Positions 7,553-15,450 are shown, counted from the first letter of the stretch. The stretch is DNA of 16,888 nt from Chloroflexia bacterium (GCA_025924435.1 JAICIL010000064.1:1-16888); one strand, 5' to 3'. The notes: a model not told the origin generated them from the sequence alone. Program-made: numbers and translations.

Positions 7553-7564
7553 ATCGGTCTAGTC

Positions 7565-8833
7565 ATGTGGAGGTTCAGATTGGCAGGGGAAGCGTTGGTT
7601 GCGGCGGGTCGAATTGACGCTGATACGCTACCGGTTGGGCGATGGCGGGCGCTGGGGGTGATGGCCGGGGCGATGCTGCTCGGCATGACGACGTGGTTCT
7701 CGGCCTCCGCCGTCGTGCCGCAGGTGCGCGCCGCGTGGGGGCTGACGACGAATCAGTCGTCGCTGCTGACGATTGCCGTGCAACTCGGCTTCGTCACCGG
7801 GGCGGTGCTCTCCGCCGCGCTGACGCTCGCCGATGTCTTCCCGGCCAAGTGGGTCTTCTGCGTCGCCGCCATCGGGGCGGCGGCGGTCAACGCGGGGATC
7901 GTTCTGGCGCGCGGGCCGGGCCTCGCCATCCCACTCCGCTTCGCGACGGGCTTCTTCCTCGCCGGGGTCTATCCGGTAGGGCTGAAACTGCTCTCCACCT
8001 GGTTCCGGCGCGGGCGGGGGATGGCGCTCGGCGTGATGGTCGGCGCGCTGACGCTCGGCTCCGCGATGCCCCATTTCGTCAACGGCATCGGCGGGCTGCA
8101 CTGGCGCGCGGTGATCCTCGCGACCTCGATCCTCACCGTCGCGGGCGCGCTGCTCGCCGCCCTGACGATCCACGACGGGCCGTTCCCCTTCTCCCGCGCG
8201 CCCTTCGATCCGCAGCAAATCCGGCAGGTATTCACGAACCGGGGCGTCCGCCTCGCCTCGATGGGCTATTTCGGGCATATGTGGGAACTGTACGCGATGT
8301 GGGCGTGGTTCCTCGCCTTCGCGACGGACAGCCTGACCGTGCGCGGCACGACGAACGCCCGCCGGAGCGCGGCGCTCGCCACCTTCGCCGTGATCGGCGT
8401 CGGCGCGGTCGGCTGCTGGCTCGGCGGCATCCTCGGCGACCGCTGGGGCCGCACGCGCACAACCGCCGCCGCGATGGCGCTCTCCGGCATGTGCGCCCTC
8501 GCCATCGGCTTCACCTTCGGCGCGCCCTTCCCGCTCGTCGTCGCGGTCGGCCTCGTCTGGGGCGTCGCGGTCGTCGCCGACTCGGCGCAATTCTCGACGG
8601 TCGTCACGGAATTGGCGGATCAATCGTACGTCGGCACGGCGCTGACGCTGCAACTGGCGGTCGGCTTCACGCTGACGGTCGTGACAATCTGGCTCGTGCC
8701 GATCCTGCGCGATCATCTCGGCTGGCGTTGGACGTTCGCCTTCCTCGCCCCCGGCCCGCTCGTCGGCCTGCTCGTCATGCTCCATCTGCGCCGCCTGCCC
8801 GAAAGCGCCCGGATCGCGCACGGGCGGGGGTAG
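7565..8833 (+). CDS. MFS transporter, 12 membrane segments
   Basis: A 422-residue major facilitator protein of the inner membrane. Twelve hydrophobic segments can be traced, the first starting near RALGVMAGAMLLG and the last at WTFAFLAPGPLVGLL. The motif A-like loop GGILGDRWGRTRT lies between segments 8 and 9, and STWFRRGRGMALG follows segment 4, as in nitrate/nitrite- and organic-anion-type MFS proteins. The substrate is not determinable. The frame stays open upstream to an ATG at 7478, but those residues translate repeat B and are rejected. ATG 7565 has no ribosome site; a TTG at 7580 has GGAGG six bases before it and is an equally good start. It is the last gene of the plus block and converges with the aldo/keto reductase. 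Confidence 0.88.
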   Translation: MWRFRLAGEALVAAGRIDADTLPVGRWRALGVMAGAMLLGMTTWFSASAVVPQVRAAWGLTTNQSSLLTIAVQLGFVTGAVLSAALTLADVFPAKWVFCVAAIGAAAVNAGIVLARGPGLAIPLRFATGFFLAGVYPVGLKLLSTWFRRGRGMALGVMVGALTLGSAMPHFVNGIGGLHWRAVILATSILTVAGALLAALTIHDGPFPFSRAPFDPQQIRQVFTNRGVRLASMGYFGHMWELYAMWAWFLAFATDSLTVRGTTNARRSAALATFAVIGVGAVGCWLGGILGDRWGRTRTTAAAMALSGMCALAIGFTFGAPFPLVVAVGLVWGVAVVADSAQFSTVVTELADQSYVGTALTLQLAVGFTLTVVTIWLVPILRDHLGWRWTFAFLAPGPLVGLLVMLHLRRLPESARIAHGRG

Positions 8834-8853
8834 CGACGATGCACGGCCGGGGA

Positions 8854-8873
8854 GGGCGGCGCTCGAACCGCCC
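8854..8873. terminator. Weak hairpin between convergent genes
   Basis: GGGCGG (8854-8859) pairs with CCGCCC (8868-8873) across an 8-nt loop in the 87-nt gap between the converging MFS and aldo/keto reductase genes. There is no T-run on either side, so a classical intrinsic terminator is doubtful. Confidence 0.3.
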
Positions 8874-8920
8874 GTATGAATCAATCACCTTTGCGGCCAT
8901 TGCATGAAGGCTCGCGATCC

Positions 8921-9835
8921 TTAGCCAGCGTTCAGGAGTTCCAATTCATCGTCGGTCAGGGTGAGATCGGCGGCGGCGGCATTGCTCCGCATCTGCTCGA
9001 CGTTCTTCGCGCCGGGGATCGCGCACGTCACCGCCGGGTTGGCGAGCACCCAGGCGAGGGCGATCTGGGCGAGCGAGCGATCGGGCCGCGCCAGCCGTTT
9101 CCACGGTTCCACCCGCGCCAGTTGCGCGAGGAAGCGCTCCCGCCCCGCGCCCTCGTTCCAGCCGGTGCGCACCGAGTCGTCGAAGCGGGTTTCCGGCGTG
9201 AATTTCCCGGCCAGCACGCCCTGCGCGATCGGCCCGCGAATCAGCGTGCCGATGTTCCGCTCCTTGCACCACGGCAGGAGGTCCTGTTCCGCGCCGCGAT
9301 TGACGAGGCTGTAGTTCAGTTGGATCGCCGCGCAGTTGCCGTCGCGGTTGAACGCCTCCGCGACGCTCAGGGAGTTGGTCGAGATGCCGTAGGCGCGGAT
9401 CTTCCCCCGCTCGGTCAGCCGCGCGAACGCTTCGAGGAAGATGGTCGGGTCCGCAAGGTCGCCGATGTGGCATTGGTAGAAGTCAATCGTCTCGATCTTC
9501 ATCCGCCCGAGGCTGGCGTCGCAACAGAGATAGACATGCTGCGGCGTGTCGTAGGCGAGGGGCGAACCGGCGCGCCGGGCGAAGTTGCCCACTTTCGTGG
9601 CGATGTACACCTTGTCGCGCCGGTCCCGCACCGCCGTGCCGACCAGTTCCTCGCTGACGCCGAGGCCGTACGCGTCGGCGGTGTCGAGCAGATTGACGCC
9701 GAGATCAATCGCCGCGTGGATCGTGCGGATCGCCTCGTCTTCGGCGACCGGCCCCCACTGCCCGCCGATGCCCCAGCACCCCATCGAGATCGTCGAGACC
9801 TGCCAGCCCGTCTTGCCCAGTGTTCGGTACTGCAT
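8921..9835 (-). CDS. Aldo/keto reductase
   Basis: A 304-residue NADPH-dependent oxidoreductase of the AKR superfamily, cytoplasmic (alpha/beta)8 barrel. The catalytic tetrad is visible: Asp51 and Tyr56 in DTADAYG, Lys81 in ATKVG and His123 in YQCHIGD. The cofactor-binding end carries AIPGAKNVEQMRSN near the C-terminus. Length is normal for the family. The substrate is unknown; the YghZ/general-stress-type AKRs are the nearest in appearance. The frame is open to 10360, but that part only shadows the neighbouring gene. ATG at 9835 is chosen because GAGGAGG (9843-9849) lies seven bases upstream and the family's MQYRTLGKTG start follows directly. It is downstream of the His-rich membrane protein with an 82-nt gap. 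Confidence 0.95.
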   Translation of the reverse strand: MQYRTLGKTGWQVSTISMGCWGIGGQWGPVAEDEAIRTIHAAIDLGVNLLDTADAYGLGVSEELVGTAVRDRRDKVYIATKVGNFARRAGSPLAYDTPQHVYLCCDASLGRMKIETIDFYQCHIGDLADPTIFLEAFARLTERGKIRAYGISTNSLSVAEAFNRDGNCAAIQLNYSLVNRGAEQDLLPWCKERNIGTLIRGPIAQGVLAGKFTPETRFDDSVRTGWNEGAGRERFLAQLARVEPWKRLARPDRSLAQIALAWVLANPAVTCAIPGAKNVEQMRSNAAAADLTLTDDELELLNAG

Positions 9836-9842
9836 CCGTGCG

Positions 9843-9849
9843 CCTCCTC
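9843..9849 (-). promoter_or_regulatory. Ribosome binding site that fixes the aldo/keto reductase start
   Basis: GAGGAGG on the minus strand, seven bases before the ATG at 9835. It rules out the much longer upstream extension of the frame. Confidence 0.7.
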
Positions 9850-9917
9850 TGTCGGCGTGATGTTCCGTGCGGCCCGGATCGTCGCCGCATCGCTCGCGGG
9901 GAGAGCATAGCACGGGG

Positions 9918-10622
9918 TCAGGTAGGCAAGCCCGCCGCCTGGAAGTCGAAGGGGCGTTGCGGCACGTCCGGGCTGCCGTACTCGAAGGTGATGAGCGTGT
10001 GGGAGCGCAACGGGATCGCCCGGTAATCCCCGGTGTACGGCTTGCCGTCCACGATGACGCGATCGGGCGGATTGGCCCGGATGCGGTCCAGTAGCGTGCG
10101 ATCCACCGGCGAGACGGACCAGATATCGAGGAATGCGCCCAGCACGACGGTGTCATTGGCCGGGGATTCGACATGGATGACGCCATCCGGCGTGTGCGTG
10201 TGCACCCAGTAGAGGCAGGGGGTATTCGGGGAACTCGTGCGCTCCGCGAAGATGCCGACCGATGCCGGCGGCGTGAAATCCTGCCTGTTGATGACGACAT
10301 CGAAATGCTGGTGGACATGCTGAATCTGCCCCTCCGTCGCGCCGCACTGCACGCCGTCAATCGGCGCGCCCGCCACGAACGCGGAAGCGGAGGAGGAGGC
10401 GATAGTGGAACTCGCGGCGGTGGTGGGGATCGCGGTCGTCGGCGTCGCGGCGGCGTGTGTGCGCGGGGCGACGCGCGAGATGAAGACCGCCGCGCCGATC
10501 AGCACGAGCGCGAGCGGAATGCCGATCGTGGCGAGGGAGCGCCGCATCGCCGCCCGCTGTTTCGCGCGCGTGGCCGCCGCGCGGCGGGCCGACGACGATT
10601 GGCGGGGCGGTCTGGCGCTCAT
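9918..10622 (-). CDS. Membrane-anchored His-rich protein of unknown function
   Basis: A 234-residue protein. A basic N-terminus (1-29) is followed by one membrane helix (about 31-49), an Ala/Ser/Thr-rich linker (about 56-84) and a compact outer domain (about 85-234). The domain has two histidine clusters, HVHQHFD (102-108) and HTHTPDGVIHVESP (141-154), plus Cys93 and Cys136, which could form a disulphide. The topology is inside-to-outside, so the domain faces the exterior. I recognise the HVHxHxD / HTHxxxGVIHVE pattern from uncharacterised actinobacterial and chloroflexal secreted proteins but know no assigned function. Metal binding is an inference from the histidines. The start at 10622 is chosen for an AGAGGAGA ribosome site five bases upstream; a longer frame begins at 10685. 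Confidence 0.8.
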   Translation of the reverse strand: MSARPPRQSSSARRAAATRAKQRAAMRRSLATIGIPLALVLIGAAVFISRVAPRTHAAATPTTAIPTTAASSTIASSSASAFVAGAPIDGVQCGATEGQIQHVHQHFDVVINRQDFTPPASVGIFAERTSSPNTPCLYWVHTHTPDGVIHVESPANDTVVLGAFLDIWSVSPVDRTLLDRIRANPPDRVIVDGKPYTGDYRAIPLRSHTLITFEYGSPDVPQRPFDFQAAGLPT

Positions 10623-10790
10623 GGGTCTCCTCTGCGATTCGGGCCGCTTCCCTACCGGCGCACCAAAGTAAACCCCGCCGCGCACGCGCGGTCAAGGGCG
10701 CATTCCTGGTAAGAATGCGCGGCAACCTTTTCGGCGTATGCGTCACGTTGTGTGCCGGTGTCAGAGGCTTCGGACGATCCCCGTATCATC

Positions 10791-10830
10791 TCTTTGCGCC
10801 CTCTGCGCCCTTTGCGTCTTTGCGGTTCAA
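10791..10830 (-). repeat. Single-armed repeat C, 9-nt periodic
   Basis: On the minus strand this reads GAACCG followed by CGCAAAGGG-, CGCAGAGGG- and CGCAAAGA-type units with a 9-nt period, the same design as repeats A and B. No second arm was found within about 150 nt, so it looks like half an element. It starts about 14 nt after the stop codon of the small gene at 10845. Confidence 0.8.
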
Positions 10831-10844
10831 TCGCTTTCCGTCGC

Positions 10845-11267
10845 TTACGGGACCAGGTCCGGGAACAAGGGCGCGAGGTCGTCGAGCAGGGGGCCGAGCG
10901 CGCCCGCGACGTAGCGGTGGACATCGGCGGAGACGGCGAAGCCCGCCCCGGTGAGCGCCAGATGCAAGGCATCCTCCGGGTCGGTGGAGGCGAGGACATG
11001 GGGCCGGACGCGCAGGACGACCTCGGCGATGATCGCCTCCTGCCGCTCGCCCAGTTCGGCGAGCGCGACGACGAGCGGGCGGATCGGCGCGTTGAGTCTG
11101 CCCGCCCGCGCCAGCCGGATCCACTCGCGCAGCCGGATTTCCGCCCGCATGATCGGCGTGACCGCCCGTTCGGCGGCCTCCGTGGCGACGATCGTCGCGA
11201 AATCCGCCTCGTCCCAGGCATAGGTGGCCCACGATCCCTCGTAGACCGGCTGCAAGATTGTCGTCAC
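10845..11267 (-). CDS. Small helical protein of unknown function
   Basis: A 140-residue (GTG start) protein rich in Ala, Leu, Arg and Glu that should be mostly alpha-helical, with no signal peptide, membrane segment or recognisable catalytic motif. The N-terminal part WATYAWDEADF is acidic-aromatic; the middle carries the charged helices EAAERAVTPIMRAEIRLREW and LGERQEAIIAEVVLRVRP; the C-terminus ends in repeated acidic and proline residues. GTG at 11267 has GGAG five bases upstream; ATG at 11291 and 11339 give longer versions without a good ribosome site. It is between the acyl-CoA dehydrogenase and the His-rich protein on the same strand. I do not recognise the family. Confidence 0.65.
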   Translation of the reverse strand: MTTILQPVYEGSWATYAWDEADFATIVATEAAERAVTPIMRAEIRLREWIRLARAGRLNAPIRPLVVALAELGERQEAIIAEVVLRVRPHVLASTDPEDALHLALTGAGFAVSADVHRYVAGALGPLLDDLAPLFPDLVP

Positions 11268-11463
11268 GCTCGCTCCATCTTCCGCATCACGCATCCATGC
11301 TATCGCGCATCCCCTCTTCTTCAACGGAGAAGACGCCAATTTGTTTCGCGGCTCGATCGCCGGGGAGATACACGCTTCCTGTCCATCGGCCTACGCGATC
11401 GTCCGCGCACATCGCATCCCGATTCGGCTGTTTGGAGGGATCAAGCGGGAACTGGCGCCGAGG

Positions 11464-12756
11464 TTACTCCACCTTCCACGTCTCGATGTCCGCCATCATG
11501 GTGGCGGGGGAAGGGAAATCGTGCGCGTCGCGGAGGAATGCGCCGCTGGGCGGGAGGAGGGGGAGGATGTCCGCATGCGGCAAGTGCTTGCCGATGATCT
11601 TCGCCTGGATGTGCGCGGCGCCCTCATAGATGCGGATTACCGCCGAATCCGCGAAAATCTGGGAGATCGGCATCTCTTTCGTGTAGCCCATGCCGCCGTG
11701 CAGCAGCATCGCCTCCTGGGCCACCCAGAGCGCCGTCTCGCCCGCGACCAACTTCGCCAGTGATGCCCAGACGAAGAACCGCTCGTCCCCGGCCTGCTCG
11801 TGCGCCGCCGCCTTGCGCACGAGCAGGCGCGCGATCTCAACCTGCCGCCGCATGATCTGGAGATGATTTTGCACGTCGGGGATGTCCGCCAGTTTCTTGC
11901 CGAACTGCTCGCGCTCCTGGGTATATTTTTCCGCCTCGTCCAACGCGTGCCGGGCGATCCCCGACCCCTGCGCGGCGATCCAGATGCGCGAGTGCTGCAA
12001 GGTGGACTCGATGATGTGCCACCCGTCGTTCAGCGTGCCCATCAGCGCGTCTTCCGGGACGAAATGATTCTGGAAGACGACCTCGCACAGTTGCGCGCCG
12101 GGCTGGCCCAATTTGTCGAAGTCGGAGACCTGGACGCTTTCCACCCCCGGCCCGATCTCCGCGAGCAGCACCGAGATGCCGCGCCCCCGTGTCTCGGGCC
12201 GGCCGGTGCGCGCGGCCAGCACCATCACCGAGGCCGCGTTGGCGCTGGTGATGAAGCGCTTCGCCCCGTTGATCATCCAGCCGCGCTTCGCTTCGTCCCA
12301 GGTCGCTTTGCAGCGGATCGCTTTGGCGTCGGAGCCGGTGTTCGGCTCGGTCAGCCCGAAGCAGGCGATCACCTCACCGCGCGCCATCCGGGGCAGGTAG
12401 CGGGCGCGCTGTTCCTCCGTGCCGAATTTGGTGATGGGAAAGGCGGTGAGCGAGTTCTGGACGAGGATCGCAAGCCCCAGCCCGCCATCGCCGCGCGCCA
12501 GTTCTTCCATCACCGCCACTTGCTGGACGGGCGGGACCGCGTTGCCGCCGTATTCCTCCGGGATTTCCAACCCCAAAAGGCCCATCTCGGCGCACTTTTC
12601 CATCAGTTCGCGGGGATAGCGATGCGGATCGCGTTGCGCTTCTTCGAGATAATGCGGGAATACGTGGCGCACGAAATCCCGCGTGAGGAGCGCGAACTCA
12701 TCCGGGCGTTCGTCCATCACCCCGGCAGCGGTATCACCGGCATAGATCGTTGACAT
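11464..12756 (-). CDS. Acyl-CoA dehydrogenase
   Basis: A 430-residue FAD-dependent acyl-CoA dehydrogenase, acting in fatty-acid or branched-chain acyl-CoA oxidation in the cytoplasm and passing electrons to ETF. The signatures are complete: [13 protein letters not shown] (132-144) at the FAD/substrate site, [16 protein letters not shown] (281-296), and [16 protein letters not shown] followed by [10 protein letters not shown] with the catalytic base Glu378. An extra C-terminal tail of about 40 residues (392-430) follows the usual end. The acyl-chain preference cannot be read. Only a distant GGAG lies before the ATG at 12756. It contrasts with the ACAD-fold gene at 3141, which lacks this Glu. 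Confidence 0.95.
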   Translation of the reverse strand: MSTIYAGDTAAGVMDERPDEFALLTRDFVRHVFPHYLEEAQRDPHRYPRELMEKCAEMGLLGLEIPEEYGGNAVPPVQQVAVMEELARGDGGLGLAILVQNSLTAFPITKFGTEEQRARYLPRMARGEVIACFGLTEPNTGSDAKAIRCKATWDEAKRGWMINGAKRFITSANAASVMVLAARTGRPETRGRGISVLLAEIGPGVESVQVSDFDKLGQPGAQLCEVVFQNHFVPEDALMGTLNDGWHIIESTLQHSRIWIAAQGSGIARHALDEAEKYTQEREQFGKKLADIPDVQNHLQIMRRQVEIARLLVRKAAAHEQAGDERFFVWASLAKLVAGETALWVAQEAMLLHGGMGYTKEMPISQIFADSAVIRIYEGAAHIQAKIIGKHLPHADILPLLPPSGAFLRDAHDFPSPATMMADIETWKVE

Positions 12757-12908
12757 GGTTGAATACTATCTCCGAATCCCGAACATTTCAAGGGTGATAC
12801 GCACGGACATAATGATCGCAGGCTGCTCTGCTCACCGGCAAGTAACCCATGATCGCTTCTGGTATTGCAAGACCGTTGCCGCGAATGGCGCCCGCCGCCA
12901 CGCCTTTT

Positions 12909-13895
12909 TTATGGGTGTGGCAGCGGCGCCTGCGCGAAATCGAAGCAGTCGGTCATCCCGTCCGTGCCACTCGTCCGCGCATTGAGGGCGGGGAGGCCGA
13001 AGGTCGTCTCGCAGAACCGCACGATGCTGACGTGCGAGTGGAGCATTGTGGAGATGAACCCCTGCTTCGCGTATGGGCTGACGACAAGGCAGCCGACGCG
13101 CGACCCGTAGCGGAACTGCGTGCCGTCCGTCCATTGCTCGATATTCGGCGGCACGACATGGTCCGCCCAGCCGCCCCAGTCGTCCCAGGTGATGAAGATG
13201 GCGACGTCCGGCCAGCGGTTGCCCGCGACGATGGCGTTGACCTGGTCCACCGTCCACTGCATCCCCTTCGTGACATCCCCGACGCCCTGCGTGTGATCGG
13301 CGGGCGTGTCCGGCGCGTGCTCGCTTATCGCGTGCGGGGCGTAGACCCACGAGACCGCCGGGAGGTTCCCCGCCGCCGCATCGGTCGCGAACTGCGCCGG
13401 GGGCAACTGCTGGCCGTTCAATCCCTCGATGAACTCGAAGGCGTAGCCGCCGTAGTTTCGCCACTCCAGCCCGGCGGTGTGCAGGTTGGCGGGCAGCGAG
13501 GGCAGCTGGAAGAGCGGCTGCCCCGGCGCGAGACGATACCGGCGCGGGTTATTGATGACCGGCGAATCGGCGGCGATCAGCATCAGGTGATTCGGGGTCG
13601 AGGGGCCGGCGACATCGGTGAAGTAGTGGTCGCAGAGCGTGAAATCGCGCGCATAGGCGAAGTAGGCGGGGATGTCCTGCTCGGTGAACTGCGCGCGGAC
13701 GGCTTTCGTCTCCCGCGCGAGCCACGTCTTGTGGTCGTGGGGCGGGTCTTTCGGCGGCGGGTTCGGGCTATGGGGCAGCGTGGTGTCGCCGTCGGCGCCG
13801 GGGAAGGAGCCGAAGTAATTATCGAAGGAATGATTCTCTTTGACGATAATCACGACATGCTGAATCGGGGTGGGGGTGGGGTTCGTGGCGGCCAT
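12909..13895 (-). CDS. Phosphoesterase family protein (phospholipase C / acid phosphatase type)
   Basis: A 328-residue member of the PF04185 phosphoesterase family, which includes bacterial phospholipase C and AcpA acid phosphatase and acts on phosphomonoesters or phospholipid head groups. Family motifs are VIIVKENHSFDNYFG (15-29, Glu20, Asn21 and Asp25 region), AGPSTPNHLML (96-106, candidate nucleophile Ser99), WDDWGGWADHVVPP and SPYAKQGFISTMLHSHVSIVRF. Relatives are usually exported through Tat or Sec, but here the core starts about residue 10 and no signal peptide is seen in this frame. So it is either cytoplasmic or lacks its leader. GAGGAGG about six bases before ATG 13895 supports the start. 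An extended -10 box lies about 45 nt upstream. It is at least 150 nt from its neighbours and is probably a single-gene unit. Confidence 0.88.
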   Translation of the reverse strand: MAATNPTPTPIQHVVIIVKENHSFDNYFGSFPGADGDTTLPHSPNPPPKDPPHDHKTWLARETKAVRAQFTEQDIPAYFAYARDFTLCDHYFTDVAGPSTPNHLMLIAADSPVINNPRRYRLAPGQPLFQLPSLPANLHTAGLEWRNYGGYAFEFIEGLNGQQLPPAQFATDAAAGNLPAVSWVYAPHAISEHAPDTPADHTQGVGDVTKGMQWTVDQVNAIVAGNRWPDVAIFITWDDWGGWADHVVPPNIEQWTDGTQFRYGSRVGCLVVSPYAKQGFISTMLHSHVSIVRFCETTFGLPALNARTSGTDGMTDCFDFAQAPLPHP

Positions 13896-13939
13896 CGGGT
13901 GCCTCCTCGTCCTTGTAGTACAGTGGATTCTTCCTCTCC

Positions 13940-13948
13940 ACTATACCA
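13940..13948 (-). promoter_or_regulatory. Candidate extended -10 promoter of the phosphoesterase gene
   Basis: The minus strand reads TGGTATAGT, an extended -10 box, 44 nt before the ATG. No clear -35 is seen. An overlapping short inverted repeat (AGTGGA at 13922-13927, TCCACT at 13937-13942) could be an operator. Confidence 0.35.
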
Positions 13949-14040
13949 GCACGGAAAGCAATGTGCATCCGTCATTCTACCTACTTGGGTTTGGGCATAT
14001 CCGTACCGTCAGGGCAGCACACAGGGCGTATGCATTGTCG

Positions 14041-14163
14041 GGGAACGACCTAACCCCCGGCCCCTTCTCTAAAAGGAAGGGGTGACGCTCCGCCGTGCCC
14101 TTGTCTCGACGCCCCGCTCTCCCTTTCCTCCGAGGGAAGGGGGCTGGGGGGGTAGGGCTCCCC
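14041..14163. repeat. Double-hairpin repeat E2 at the cheB stop codon
   Basis: An outer CTAACCCCCGGCCCC-type arm near 14050-14066 can pair with GGGCTGGGGG-type sequence near 14141-14157. Inside are two hairpins: 14061-14068 with 14075-14082 (one G-T pair) and 14121-14129 with 14133-14141 (one G-T pair). The element ends exactly at the TAG stop of the stand-alone cheB gene. Bases 14033-14086 match 15301-15354 in 51 of 54 positions, in the same orientation. Translated it gives peptides of the NPRPLP type. Confidence 0.88.
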
Positions 14164-15201
14164 CTACCCATCCGCCGTCTCCTGCTGACGCGCCGCCTCC
14201 GCCTCGGCGGGGGAGGTGTCGCCGCGCAGGATTAGCGCGCGGATGACGGCGGCGTGCTGCCGGGCGTCGCGCTCCTGCTCCGCGTACCGCTCGGCGAGCA
14301 TCGCGTGCCCGGCGGCGCGCGAGCGCTCCGCGAGCCGCCGGACAAGCGCCGCCTTCTCCTCCAGGCCGCGCAGCGCCGCCCAGAGCGCCGCTTCGAGGTG
14401 GGCGGATTGGTCGGAGAGCAGGCCGTCCGCCGTGAAGGCGTGGCCGACGCGGCAGCGATAGCGCAGCAGTTGCCCTTCTTCGATCTCCCAGAGCACGCCG
14501 CCGCATTCCGGGCAGCCGAAGACCGAGGGCATGCCGGGTTTGTCGGTGTCGTCGAGCGCGCCCATCTGCAGCGCGGCGAGATCCGTCTCCTTCTCCATCA
14601 CTTCCGGCACCGCACCTTTCCTCGCCACGGGCGCCGGCTCGCGCGCGAGGCGGGCGAGCAGCGGGCCAATTTCTCTCGCGGGCAGCGTGTATTGCGGGCT
14701 GTCGTAGCGCATCGCGCTCGTCGGCATGCCGGGGAAGAGCGCGTCGTCCGGGTCCTGGACGACGCCGATCCCGCCGCGCGCGTGGACAGTCCTGATGCCC
14801 GCCGCGCCGTCGTCCAGCATGCCGGAGAGGACAACGGCGACGACGCGCGGCCCGTATGCGCGCGCCGCCGAGCGGAAGAGCGGGTCCACGGCGGGCCGGT
14901 AGTGATTCTCGCGCGGGCCACGGATGACCCGCACCGCGTCGCGCTCGACGAGCAGGTGGTAATCCGGCGGGGCGACATAGACGCGCCCGTGTTCGATGGG
15001 GTCGCCGTCCTTCGGGTGGGCGGCGGGCAGTGGACCGGCATGCGTGAGGATGCGGGGCAAGACGCTCCCGCCATCCGGGGGGATGTGCAGGACGACGAAG
15101 ACGGCGGCCGGCAGATCGCGCGGCAATGCCCCGACCACGGCGATCAACGCCTCCACACCGCCCGCCGAAGCGCCGATCACGACAATATCATGCCCTGGCA
15201 T
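14164..15201 (-). CDS. cheB: Stand-alone CheB-type protein-glutamate methylesterase
   Basis: A 345-residue protein with a CheB catalytic domain (about 4-185) and no receiver domain. CheB removes methyl groups from, or deamidates, receptor glutamines and glutamates. The triad is Ser12 in GASAGG, His39 in VLHIPP and Asp131 in SGMLDDGAAG. A C-terminal region (about 225-345) has a Zn-ribbon-like set Cys230, Cys233, Cys250 and His254 followed by a helical Arg/Glu-rich tail, a layout known in stand-alone CheB proteins. The frame opens at 15303, but ATG at 15201 is preferred: AGAGGA lies four bases upstream and the catalytic fold begins directly. It is bracketed by direct copies of repeat E and is divergent from the CheB-CheR fusion. 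No regulatory domain is present, so control must come from elsewhere. Confidence 0.92.
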   Translation of the reverse strand: MPGHDIVVIGASAGGVEALIAVVGALPRDLPAAVFVVLHIPPDGGSVLPRILTHAGPLPAAHPKDGDPIEHGRVYVAPPDYHLLVERDAVRVIRGPRENHYRPAVDPLFRSAARAYGPRVVAVVLSGMLDDGAAGIRTVHARGGIGVVQDPDDALFPGMPTSAMRYDSPQYTLPAREIGPLLARLAREPAPVARKGAVPEVMEKETDLAALQMGALDDTDKPGMPSVFGCPECGGVLWEIEEGQLLRYRCRVGHAFTADGLLSDQSAHLEAALWAALRGLEEKAALVRRLAERSRAAGHAMLAERYAEQERDARQHAAVIRALILRGDTSPAEAEAARQQETADG

Positions 15202-15300
15202 CGGGTCCTCTTTTTCCGGTGATGATGCGCGCCCGGTGGCCCGAGCGGGCGGTTCCGGGCGGTGGAAATTCGCCATGCCCCGTCGTACCATGAATCGTGC

Positions 15301-15450
15301 CATCGCCGGGGAACGACCTAACCCCCGGCCCCTTCCCTAAAAGGAAGGGGTGACTCGTTGCAACACCGTGCCGTATCCCGAACGGCTGGATGTTCCAGAG
15401 GCTCGCTCCCCCTTCCCTCCGAGGGAAGGGGGCTGGGGGTTAGGTTCCCC
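15301..15450. repeat. Double-hairpin repeat E3 upstream of cheB
   Basis: Second copy of the E element, in direct orientation to 14033-14163. It has an 8-bp hairpin (15329-15336 with 15343-15350, loop CTAAAA) and an 11-bp hairpin (15408-15418 with 15422-15432, loop CCG). Outer arms of the GGGGAAC...CTAACCCCC type (15308-15336 and about 15426-15450) pair around them. It occupies the middle of the 350-nt gap between the two divergent CheB genes, so it could influence both promoters. Nothing else coding is seen in that gap. Confidence 0.9.

Noticed and set aside
7478..7564. N-terminal extension of the MFS gene
   Set aside because: These 29 codons translate repeat B and have no family similarity.
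9836..10360. N-terminal extension of the aldo/keto reductase
   Set aside because: The extra 175 residues are Ser/Arg-rich shadow of the His-rich protein gene; the normal family start and GAGGAGG site are at 9835.
11268..11463. Riboswitch or tRNA in the gap before the acyl-CoA dehydrogenase stop
   Set aside because: No cloverleaf, T-box or known riboswitch core could be traced on either strand.
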